Source: GCA-003244245 sp050700115 (GTDB lineage: Bacteria; Actinomycetota; Actinomycetes; Mycobacteriales; Pseudonocardiaceae). From it: a stretch of DNA of 64,000 bases. Made by a program: the position numbers and the translations under genes. Numbering within the stretch: position 1 is the first letter of the stretch; each line of letters opens with the position of its first letter. Shown here piece by piece: positions 57,742 to 64,000 of this stretch. The DNA lies in contig JBOHGG010000004.1 of assembly GCA_050700115.1 (NCBI GenBank), forward strand, positions 62,001 through 126,000, given 5' to 3'. The notes under the pieces are model-generated. The model did not search any database. It was not told the DNA's origin and saw only the letters and a program-made list of their open reading frames with translations.

Positions 57742-58469
57742 CTGATCCCGCTCTGCCTGGCCCGGGCCCAGGGGGTGACCGCGCGCGTCGCCAGGACGAG
57801 CAGCGCATCAGCGACCAGTGCCAGGATGATGGCCAGCGCACCCGCGGCAATCAGCCCGGTGACGAACTGGGTGCCGATGGCGAACAGGATGGGGCGCCCG
57901 AGGCCCAGCGGGGACACGAAGGCGGCCAGCGTTGCCAGCGAGATGATGGTGACGCTGGCGACCCGGATCCCGGCCATCAGCGCGGGCAGGGCCAACGGGA
58001 AGTTGATCCGGAACAGGATCTGGCGGGCAGTCATGCCCATTCCCGCCGCCGCCGCATGGACCTCCGGGGGCACTGAGCGCAGCCCCGTCAGGGTGTTGCG
58101 AAACAGCAGCAGCAGCGTGTAGCCGGTCAGGGCGATCTCGACGGTGAGCAGGCCGATACCGGTGATGGGCACCATGAGCAGCAAGAACGCCAGGGCCGGG
58201 ATCGTGTAGAGCACGGTGGAGACGGTCACCGACGGTGTCTCGAACCCGGTGTACCGGTAGGCCACCAGCGCGGCCGACACGGCGATCACCAGGCCGATGC
58301 CCACCGCGATAGCCGTGATGTAGATGTGCTCGACCAGCCGGGCCTGCAAATCGGGCCAGTTGTCGATGACCCAGCCCCAGCAGAACCGCTCGTTCGCGCG
58401 GCAGTCCGGCTCGTCGAAGTCCGGGATGATCGGCTGGCCCGGGACCCGAACCAGCCACCCGGGACTCAC
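57738..58469 (-). CDS. Osmoprotectant-type ABC importer, permease 1
   Basis: A 243-residue permease of the same family: LVEHIYITAIAVGIGLVIAV, VSTVLYTIPALAFLLLMVPI, IALTGYTLLLLFRNTLTGLR. The ATPase contact is VHAAAAGMGMTARQILFRIN, and VTIISLATLAAFVSPLGLGR follows. ATGA overlaps link it to the ATPase gene upstream and the second permease downstream. The soluble N-terminus (CRANERFCWGWVIDNWPDLQ) is a common feature of actinobacterial homologues. Confidence 0.9.
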   Translation of the reverse strand: MSPGWLVRVPGQPIIPDFDEPDCRANERFCWGWVIDNWPDLQARLVEHIYITAIAVGIGLVIAVSAALVAYRYTGFETPSVTVSTVLYTIPALAFLLLMVPITGIGLLTVEIALTGYTLLLLFRNTLTGLRSVPPEVHAAAAGMGMTARQILFRINFPLALPALMAGIRVASVTIISLATLAAFVSPLGLGRPILFAIGTQFVTGLIAAGALAIILALVADALLVLATRAVTPWARARQSGIR

Positions 58470-59563
58470 GGCGTCTCCTCGCTGGGCTGCGCCCCGGCCG
58501 CCTCGCGGAGCCGGTCCAGAGTCACCGTTCCGAGCCGCTGGCCCTGCTCGTCGGTGACGACCAGGACATCCGCCCCGGCGACCAGCAGCACCGACAGGCC
58601 GACCCGCAACGTGGTGCGGGCCGGCACCGTGGGCGCCCCAGGCGGGATCTGCCGGCGCGGGTCCTGGACCACGAGCTCGCGCACAGTGCGCAGCGACAGC
58701 CGCTTGAGGCCGCGGTCGGCGCCGACGAAGTCGGCCACGAAGTCGTCGGCCGGGCGGCTGAGCAGCTCGTCGGCCGTGCCGTACTGGGCCAGCGTTCCGC
58801 CCTGGCGCAGCAAAGCGATCCGGTCACCCATCTTGATGGCCTCGTCGATGTCGTGGGTCACGAAGATGACTGTCTTGCGGATCTCGCCCTCCAGCCGGAG
58901 GAACTCGTCCTGGATCTCGGACCGGGTGATGGGATCCAGCGCCCCGAACGGCTCGTCCATCAACATCACCGGGGGATCCGCGGCCAGGGCTCGGGCCAGC
59001 CCGATGCGTTGCTGCTGGCCGCCGGACAGCTGCCCGGGGTAGCGCTTGGTGTAGCTGCGGTCCAGCCGCACCAGATCCAGCAGCTCGCCCACCCGCCGGT
59101 CGATCCGGTCCCGCGACCAGCCCAGCAGCTTCGGGACCACCGCCAGGTTGGCGGCAACGGTCATATGCGGGAACAGGCCGACTTGTTGGATCACGTAGCC
59201 GATGTCTCGACGCAGCGCCGTGACGTCCAACTCCTGCACGCTGCGCCCACCGATCCGGATGTCTCCCTCGGTGAGTTCGATGAGCCGGTTGACGAGCTTC
59301 ATCGCCGTGGTCTTGCCCCCTCCCGAAGGCCCGACCAGGCAGCAGGTCTCGCCCGCGGGAACTGTGAGCGACAGGTTGTTGATGGCCGGTGCATCCTGGC
59401 CCGCGTATCGCTTGGTCACCCCCACGAACTCGATCTCGACGGCAGCAGGTTTGCCCTGCCGATGCGCCGCATCGTGGGGGCCATCCTTCGCACGTACCGC
59501 TGGCACGATGGGGCCCGAGACAACCCCGCCGTGCCCGGGACGTCCCGGGGTTCGGCTCACCAC
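58466..59563 (-). CDS. Osmoprotectant-type ABC importer, ATPase (OpuCA-like)
   Basis: Up to 365 residues. IEFVGVTKRYAGQDAPAINN starts the nucleotide-binding domain. Walker A is LVGPSGGGKTTAMKLVN; the Q-loop is IGYVIQQVGLFPHMTVAAN; the signature is YPGQLSGGQQQRIGLARALA; Walker B is PPVMLMDEPFGALDPITRS; the H-loop is VIFVTHDIDEAIKMGDRIA. A CBS-like tail (TLRVGLSVLLVAGADVLVVT, GTVTLDRLREA) probably senses ionic strength, as in OpuCA/OpuA. The true start may be internal (AVEIEFVGV region), as the first 40 residues are low-complexity. First gene of the four-gene operon. Confidence 0.9.
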   Translation of the reverse strand: MVSRTPGRPGHGGVVSGPIVPAVRAKDGPHDAAHRQGKPAAVEIEFVGVTKRYAGQDAPAINNLSLTVPAGETCCLVGPSGGGKTTAMKLVNRLIELTEGDIRIGGRSVQELDVTALRRDIGYVIQQVGLFPHMTVAANLAVVPKLLGWSRDRIDRRVGELLDLVRLDRSYTKRYPGQLSGGQQQRIGLARALAADPPVMLMDEPFGALDPITRSEIQDEFLRLEGEIRKTVIFVTHDIDEAIKMGDRIALLRQGGTLAQYGTADELLSRPADDFVADFVGADRGLKRLSLRTVRELVVQDPRRQIPPGAPTVPARTTLRVGLSVLLVAGADVLVVTDEQGQRLGTVTLDRLREAAGAQPSEETP

Positions 59564-59676
59564 CGCGCTCCTTCAGTCCGCCGATGGCGGCTGTCAGCCT
59601 GCTGGTCGGCAACCGCGGTCTGCTCCCGTAGCAGCAGACATTGAACCTAACGCACTGTCATCTACGCCGTCACCCC

Positions 59677-59727
59677 TTTGTGCACACGCGGAGTGGATTG
59701 TCCGAAAATCGTGACAATTTGTGCACA
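59677..59727. promoter_or_regulatory. Direct repeat of a TTTGTGCACA site
   Basis: TTTGTGCACA occurs at 59677-59686 and 59718-59727, exactly 41 bases apart. Each contains the palindrome TGTGCACA. They lie 114-164 bases upstream of the ABC ATPase start, in a gap of 450 bases without other genes, and are good candidate sites for a dimeric regulator. Confidence 0.5.
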
Positions 59728-59804
59728 TAAAGTACCCAGGGCCAACCCGAGTGAGGGTTGGCGCGGTATCGGTCCGGGCAAACACGCGGGTGAGTCGCCG
59801 TGGG

Positions 59805-59866
59805 CCGTGAACCCGACGAGAGCGACGTCTGGCAGGGCTGAAATGTCGCTGACGTCGAGTTCACAG
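59805..59866. repeat. Palindromic repeat family C, copy 2
   Basis: CCGTGAACCCGACGAGAGCG with ACGT (59805-59828) is inverted against ATGTCGCTGACGTCGAGTTC with ACAG (59843-59866). Most positions match the copy at 51516-51577. It lies between divergent genes, so it is not simply a terminator here. Confidence 0.8.
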
Positions 59867-60016
59867 CAAGCCCGAACCGGCACTCGCTCGGGCTCACTGC
59901 GACTACCACCAGGGCCTCGCTCGACGCACGAGTGCTGCGGCTGCTGCGGCGACACGCCGATCGGGATCTATTGCGGAATCTGCGGTCAACGCTAGAGAGC
60001 CGGATACGGTCCGAGA

Positions 60017-61213
60017 ATGGATCCGGTGCGCAACCCGTTCGCCCCCGGCGCCGGGCAGCGGCCACCCGAGCTGACCGGGCGCGACCGCGAGCTGAGTGCC
60101 TTCGATGTGGTGCTGGAACGTGTCGCCCGCGGCCGCCCGGAACGCTCCCTGGTGCTGACGGGCTTGCGCGGGGTGGGCAAGACGGTGCTGCTCGGGGAGC
60201 TGCGGTCGATGGCGATGCGCCGCGGCTGGGGTGCCGGCAAGGTCGAGGCCCGGCCCGACGGCGGGCTACGCCGCCCGCTGTCGGCCGCGCTGCACCGGGC
60301 GGTGCGTGATCTGGCGTTGCGCCACCGGGCCCCGGACCGGGTCGAGGAGGTGCTCGGTGTGCTCAAAGCCTTCGCCCTGCGCGCCGCTCCTAGCGACGCC
60401 AAGCTGCGGGACCGGTGGCAGCCGGGCATCGACGCGCCGGTGGTGGCGGGCCGGGCCGACTCCGGGGACATCGAGATCGACCTGGTGGAGCTGTTCACCG
60501 AGGTCGCCGACCTGGCCGCCGACGTCGGCACCGGGGTGGCGCTGCTGATCGACGAGATGCAGGACGTAGCGCCCGACGACGTCTCGGCACTGTGCGCCGC
60601 GTGCCACGAGCTGTCCCAGTCCGGCGCTCCGCTGGTGGTGGTCGGTGCGGGGTTACCGCACCTGCCTGCGGTGCTCAGCGCGTCGAAGTCCTACTCCGAG
60701 CGGTTGTTCCGCTACCTGCGGATCGATCGGCTGGACCGGGCCGACGCCGACCGCGCGGTGGTTGCGCCGATCGAGCGGGAGAGCGCCGAGATCACCCGAG
60801 ACGCGCTGGACACGCTGTTCGAGACCTCCGGCGGCTACCCCTATTTCGTGCAGGCATACGGCAAGGCCGCGTGGGACGCCGCCCCGTCGTCGCCGATCGG
60901 GATCCTCGACGTCCAGGTGGCCGCTCCCGATGCCGAGGGCGAACTCGCCGTCGGGTTCTTCGGATCCCGGTTCGAGCGGGCCACCCCGGCCGAGCGGGAG
61001 TACCTGCAGTCCATGGCCGAGCTCACCGGTGGCCGCGACGAGCCGGTCGGCACCACCCAGGTGGCCGACCAGCTCGGCCGCCGAGCCTCGTCACTGTCCC
61101 CGGCGCGGGACAGCCTGCTCAAGAAGGGGCTGGTCTACTCCGGGGAACGTGGGCAGATCGCGTTCACGGTCCCGCACTTCGGGCGCTTCCTGCTCGGCAG
61201 GCCAGCCATGTGA
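60017..61213 (+). CDS. AAA/STAND-type ATP-binding protein
   Basis: A 398-residue cytosolic ATPase: LTGRDRELSAFDVVLERVAR, LVLTGLRGVGKTVLLGELRS (Walker A GLRGVGKT), VGTGVALLIDEMQDVAPDDV (Walker B with DEMQD), LVVVGAGLPHLPAVLSASKS, YSERLFRYLRIDRLD. The C-terminal part (FERATPAEREYLQSMAEL, GRRASSLSPARDSLLKKGLV with FTVPHFGRFL) is a winged helix. It resembles AAA_16-like ATPases widespread in actinobacteria, which are about this size and lack extra sensor domains. Function unknown. A terminator follows at 61292-61340. Confidence 0.85.
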   Translation: MDPVRNPFAPGAGQRPPELTGRDRELSAFDVVLERVARGRPERSLVLTGLRGVGKTVLLGELRSMAMRRGWGAGKVEARPDGGLRRPLSAALHRAVRDLALRHRAPDRVEEVLGVLKAFALRAAPSDAKLRDRWQPGIDAPVVAGRADSGDIEIDLVELFTEVADLAADVGTGVALLIDEMQDVAPDDVSALCAACHELSQSGAPLVVVGAGLPHLPAVLSASKSYSERLFRYLRIDRLDRADADRAVVAPIERESAEITRDALDTLFETSGGYPYFVQAYGKAAWDAAPSSPIGILDVQVAAPDAEGELAVGFFGSRFERATPAEREYLQSMAELTGGRDEPVGTTQVADQLGRRASSLSPARDSLLKKGLVYSGERGQIAFTVPHFGRFLLGRPAM

Positions 61214-61291
61214 TCGCCCCCCGAACGAGTGAATCCCCGGAAGCTCAGCAGAGGCTGTAACAGTCCCGCGGCGGGTAGCGATGACACTGTT

Positions 61292-61340
61292 AGCCCCGTG
61301 ATGCTGTTGGACCCCCGACCCGGCAGCCTCACGGGGCTTT
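61292..61340 (+). terminator. Rho-independent-like terminator after the AAA gene
   Basis: AGCCCCGTGA (61292-61301) pairs with TCACGGGGCT (61329-61338), with a second inner stem TGCTG/CAGC, and is followed by TTCC. It lies 80 bases after the AAA gene. Confidence 0.75.
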
Positions 61341-61435
61341 CCTCTGTCTTGGCCTCCTAGCTGGGCGCTCCTGGGCTGGACCCGGTGGCGCGGGCCGCAG
61401 CTAGCAGCACGGACGGGGGCACTACCCTCGGCGCC

Positions 61436-61756
61436 GTGTCCGACAGCAAGCTCGAGATCCAGATGCTTCACGACCGCGTGATGGTGCGCCTCGTGGGCGA
61501 GGAGGGCGAGCGCCGGAGCAGCGGTGGAATCCTCATCCCGGCGACGGCGCAAATGGCCAAGCGGTTGTCGTGGGGCGAGGTGTACGGGATCGGCAACCAC
61601 GTCCGCGCCGTCGCGGTGGGCGACCGGGTGCTGTTCAACCCCGAGGATCAGTACGAGTTCGAGGTGCGCGGGCGCGCTTACCTGGTGGTGCGGGAACGGG
61701 ACCTGCAAGCCGTTGCCAGCGAGCGCACCGAACATGGAACCGGGCTCTACCTGTGA
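61436..61756 (+). CDS. GroES/Cpn10-like protein
   Basis: A protein of about 106 residues: KLEIQMLHDRVMVRLVGEEG, ERRSSGGILIPATAQMAKRL, SWGEVYGIGNHVRAVAVGDR, then VLFNPEDQYEFEVRGRAYLV. The RVMVRLV...SSGGILIP mobile-loop region and VGDRVLF are Cpn10 features. It is not the main groES, as no groEL is adjacent; actinobacteria often carry such divergent paralogues with unknown partner. GTG 61436 fits the family start; an upstream in-frame start at 61385 adds low-complexity residues. Confidence 0.8.
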   Translation: MSDSKLEIQMLHDRVMVRLVGEEGERRSSGGILIPATAQMAKRLSWGEVYGIGNHVRAVAVGDRVLFNPEDQYEFEVRGRAYLVVRERDLQAVASERTEHGTGLYL

Positions 61757-61763
61757 CGTCAAC

Positions 61764-63668
61764 ATGACAGAGACCGGTGCCAACTGGCGTACCAGCTCGT
61801 CGACGGGAAGGGGTGCGGTGCCCGACAGGCCGGCACAACCCGCGACATGGTCCTGGTTCGGCGGGGCGACGCGGACCGACGACACCGATGAGATCCCGGA
61901 GACCCCCGATGCAGCGGGCTGGTCTCCCGATCCGTCCACCGTCGAAGGCCCGCTATTGCCGCAGTGGGGCGACACGCGTCATGAGGACCCCGAAAACCGC
62001 GGTCGGGCATGGCGCCGCGGTGGGATCGCCGCGGTTGTGCTGCTCGGGCTGCTCACGTTGATCTTCGTCATCGATCTGGCGATGTCCCGTGATGACGTGC
62101 CACGCGGCGTCACCGTTGCCGGGGTCGATGTCGGCGGGATGCAACGCACCGCGGCTGAGCAGCGACTCCGTGAGCGGCTCGAACCACGGCTGAACCACCC
62201 GATCGCACTGCGCGCGGGTGACGTCACCACCACCCTGGACCCGGTGCGGGCTGGTCTCACGTTGAACTGGCCCGGCACGCTCGACCAGGCCGGCGCACAG
62301 CCACTAAACCCATGGACCCGGCTGGCCTCGACGTGGCGGACCCGCGAGGTCGGCGTGGTGACCACAGGTAATCGGGCGGCCCTGACGGCGGCGCTGGAGG
62401 GGCTACGCACCCAGACCGACCGGGAGCCCGTCGAGGGCACCATCCGCTTCGAAGGCGCGCGGCCGATCCCGGTCGACCCGAAGCCTGGCCAGCGGCTGGA
62501 CGTCCCCGCGACCACCGACTTGCTCCTCGCGGTCTGGGTCCGCGGCGGCACCGTGGCTGCCCCGGTCGCGGCGCTGTCGGTGACAACCACCGCCGACGGA
62601 GTCCGGGCGGCGCTGAGCGACGTCGTCGAGCCGGCGGTGTCCGGCCCCGTCACCGTCACCGGTGACGGGAACAACGCCGTGCTCAAGCCGGAGGTCGTCG
62701 CGGCGGCGCTGCGGTTCGCCCCGGACGGCGGGGGTGGCCTGACCACCACCATCGACGAGCCGATGGTGATCGCCGCGCTGGACCCGCAGCTCGCCTCGAC
62801 GAAGCGACCAGGTAAGGACGCCCAGATCCTGATCCAGGGCGGCGCGCCGGTGGTGCTGCCCTCGGTCGATGGTCGGGACATCGACTGGGCCGCCAGCCTG
62901 CGTCCGCTGCTTGACGTGCTGCACATCTCCGGGGGCGAACGGACCCTGGCGGCCAGCTACGTCAGCCAGTCCCCGAAACTGAGCACCGAGCAGGCCTACG
63001 CGCTGAAGATCACCACCCAGATCAGCACCTTCACCACCAGCGGGTTCGCCACCGACTCCGGGCAGAACATCCGTCGCGTCGCCGAGCAGGTCAACGGCGC
63101 GATAGTGCGACCGGGGCAGACGTTCAGTCTCAACGGCTACACCGGCCCGCGCAACGCCGCCGCCGGGTACGTCGAGGCCGGCATCATCGACCACGGTCGA
63201 CCCGGCCGGGGCATCGGCGGTGGCATATCCCAGTTCGCCACCACGATCTACAACGCCTCGTACTTCGCGGGCATGACCGACGTCGAGCACAAGGAGCACA
63301 GCTACTACATCAGCCGGTACCCAGCTGCCCGTGAGGCCACCGTGTTCGAGGGCGCCATCGACGTCAAGTTCCGCGACGACTCCCCTACCGGCATCCTCAT
63401 CCAGACAGCCTGGACCCCGACCTCGATCACGGTGACGTTCTGGGGTACCAAACACGTCGATGTCGAGTCGATCACTGGACCGCGTACCAACCTCACCGAG
63501 CCGACCACACAGACCATCCACGGTCAGCCATGCAAGAACAGCCGCGGCTCACAAGGTTTCACCGTCACCGACACCCGCGTAACCCGCGACGCCAACACCA
63601 AGGCCGAGACCAGCCGCCGAACCCGCAAAGTCGTCTACGACCCCGCCCCCCACGTCATCTGCGCCTAA
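61764..63668 (+). CDS. VanW/YoaR-family membrane-anchored protein
   Basis: A 634-residue protein. An N-terminal cytosolic segment is followed by the membrane helix GGIAAVVLLGLLTLIFVIDL (about 90-110). Outside the membrane come repeated PG_binding_4-like domains (PRGVTVAGVDVGGMQRTAAE, AEQRLRERLEPRLNHPIALR) and then the VanW domain: ATDSGQNIRRVAEQVNGAIV, RPGQTFSLNGYTGPRNAAAG, GRGIGGGISQFATTIYNASY, FAGMTDVEHKEHSYYISRYP. It probably acts on or binds peptidoglycan. The ATG at 61764 lies eight bases after the GroES-like gene. A palindromic repeat follows the stop. Confidence 0.9.
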   Translation: MTETGANWRTSSSTGRGAVPDRPAQPATWSWFGGATRTDDTDEIPETPDAAGWSPDPSTVEGPLLPQWGDTRHEDPENRGRAWRRGGIAAVVLLGLLTLIFVIDLAMSRDDVPRGVTVAGVDVGGMQRTAAEQRLRERLEPRLNHPIALRAGDVTTTLDPVRAGLTLNWPGTLDQAGAQPLNPWTRLASTWRTREVGVVTTGNRAALTAALEGLRTQTDREPVEGTIRFEGARPIPVDPKPGQRLDVPATTDLLLAVWVRGGTVAAPVAALSVTTTADGVRAALSDVVEPAVSGPVTVTGDGNNAVLKPEVVAAALRFAPDGGGGLTTTIDEPMVIAALDPQLASTKRPGKDAQILIQGGAPVVLPSVDGRDIDWAASLRPLLDVLHISGGERTLAASYVSQSPKLSTEQAYALKITTQISTFTTSGFATDSGQNIRRVAEQVNGAIVRPGQTFSLNGYTGPRNAAAGYVEAGIIDHGRPGRGIGGGISQFATTIYNASYFAGMTDVEHKEHSYYISRYPAAREATVFEGAIDVKFRDDSPTGILIQTAWTPTSITVTFWGTKHVDVESITGPRTNLTEPTTQTIHGQPCKNSRGSQGFTVTDTRVTRDANTKAETSRRTRKVVYDPAPHVICA

Positions 63669-63684
63669 CCGCCCCGTCCCCCGT

Positions 63685-63750
63685 CCGCATTCAGCGGGCT
63701 CAGCGGGGTTATTCGGTGCCGGATAGCCCCGCTGAGCCCGCTGGATGCGG
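63685..63750. repeat. Palindromic repeat family B, copy 2
   Basis: CCGCATTCAGCGGGCTCAGC plus GGGGT (63685-63709) pairs over 24 of 25 positions with 63726-63750. The loop contains TATTCGGTGCCGGATA, the core of family D. It separates the convergent VanW and acyl-CoA dehydrogenase genes and can end both transcripts. Confidence 0.85.
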
Positions 63751-64000
63751 TCAGAAGGCAGCTTCGGGGACGTCCATGAGGGTGTTGTCGGTTGACTCGA
63801 CGATGGCGCGGTGGGTGGTGAGGGTGGGGAGGATGTTGCGGGCGAAGAAACTCGCTGCGGCGACCTTGCCCTGGTAGAAGGCCTGGTCCTTCGCGGTCAG
63901 CTCACCGTCCAGGGCGGCCAGGGCCACCTCGGCTTGGCGCAGCAGCAGCCAGCCGATCAGCACGTCGCCGGTGCTCATCAGGAAGCGCACGGTCTGCTGG
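63751..64000 (-). CDS. Partial acyl-CoA dehydrogenase, C-terminal end
   Basis: The last 80 or so residues of a minus-strand gene that enters from the right edge: QQTVRFLMSTGDVLIGWLLL, RQAEVALAALDGELTAKDQA, FYQGKVAAASFFARNILPTL, ending in NTLMDVPEAAF. The helical bundle with FYQGKVAAA-x-FFA-x-x-LP matches the C-terminal domain of large actinobacterial acyl-CoA dehydrogenases (FadE5-like), which oxidise fatty acyl-CoA with FAD. Catalytic residues lie outside the window. Confidence 0.8.
   Translation of the reverse strand, partial: QQTVRFLMSTGDVLIGWLLLRQAEVALAALDGELTAKDQAFYQGKVAAASFFARNILPTLTTHRAIVESTDNTLMDVPEAAF

Noticed and set aside
59876..59998. Cys-rich peptide ending GDTPIGIYCGICGQR as a RiPP precursor
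   Set aside because: The upstream frame is the family C repeat, no ribosome binding site or start is in place, and no modifying enzyme is adjacent; it looks like a zinc-ribbon fragment at best.

Overview
The window is high-GC actinobacterial DNA, most like a filamentous Pseudonocardiales or related genome. Flanking genes sit near 70% G+C and use many GTG starts and ATGA/GTGA overlaps. Typical actinobacterial families are present: XRE-DUF5753 with DUF397, TraSA-type FtsK, VanW/YoaR, and a PAP2-diacylglycerol kinase fusion. Core-type genes (gcvH, DUF167, two ABC importers, a GroES-like protein, the end of an acyl-CoA dehydrogenase) alternate with long accessory blocks.

Layout. 0-3.6 kb: partial SCP2-like gene, TetR remnant, gcvH, and a small glycan-type group (glycosyltransferase, hexapeptide acyltransferase, methyltransferase). 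3.6-18.1 kb: an immunity and RiPP island holding a NACHT-LRR STAND protein, a TPR regulator with GNAT, a complete lasso-peptide core cluster (precursor, cyclase, RRE, protease) and, directly upstream of it, a SIR2 / STAND-WD40 pair plus a membrane-anchored protein. 18.3-22.9 kb: PAP2-DAGK, DUF167, membrane proteins, then a PCMT-type methyltransferase followed by an Asp/Cys-rich precursor that fits the FxLD lanthipeptide group.

23.3-27.8 kb is the most striking part. A low-GC minus-strand operon reads: a 21-residue peptide ending in Asn, a stable hairpin, a foreign-looking aspartyl-tRNA synthetase, a MccB/ThiF-like E1 enzyme fused to a methyltransferase, and a CmoA-like carboxy-SAM synthase. 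This is what a microcin C-type peptide-(carboxymethyl)cytidine Trojan-horse antibiotic needs: precursor, peptide nucleotidylation, cytosine carboxymethylation, and a second copy of the drug target as probable self-immunity. I see no dedicated exporter.

28-40.5 kb: an integrative element with an XRE/DUF397 pair, large serine integrase, TraSA, membrane protein, excisionase-like HTH, XRE repressor, an XRE/Nudix-like regulator coupled to an NDP-sugar epimerase, and several remnants. 40.6-48.7 kb: SNF2 helicase with a partner, a polar amino-acid ABC importer, an MFS exporter, a methyltransferase lacking motif I, and a VOC protein. 48.9-64 kb: DUF885 lipoprotein, galactose-oxidase-like protein, TetR, class V aminotransferase, an osmoprotectant-type ABC importer, an AAA ATPase, a GroES-like protein, VanW, and a partial acyl-CoA dehydrogenase.

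Four families of short palindromic repeats are scattered between genes (near 1.1/3.6, 45.9/63.7, 48.8 and 51.5/59.8 kb). One supplies the last codons and stop of an ABC ATPase gene. All functions are inferred from reading the sequence; no database search was possible.
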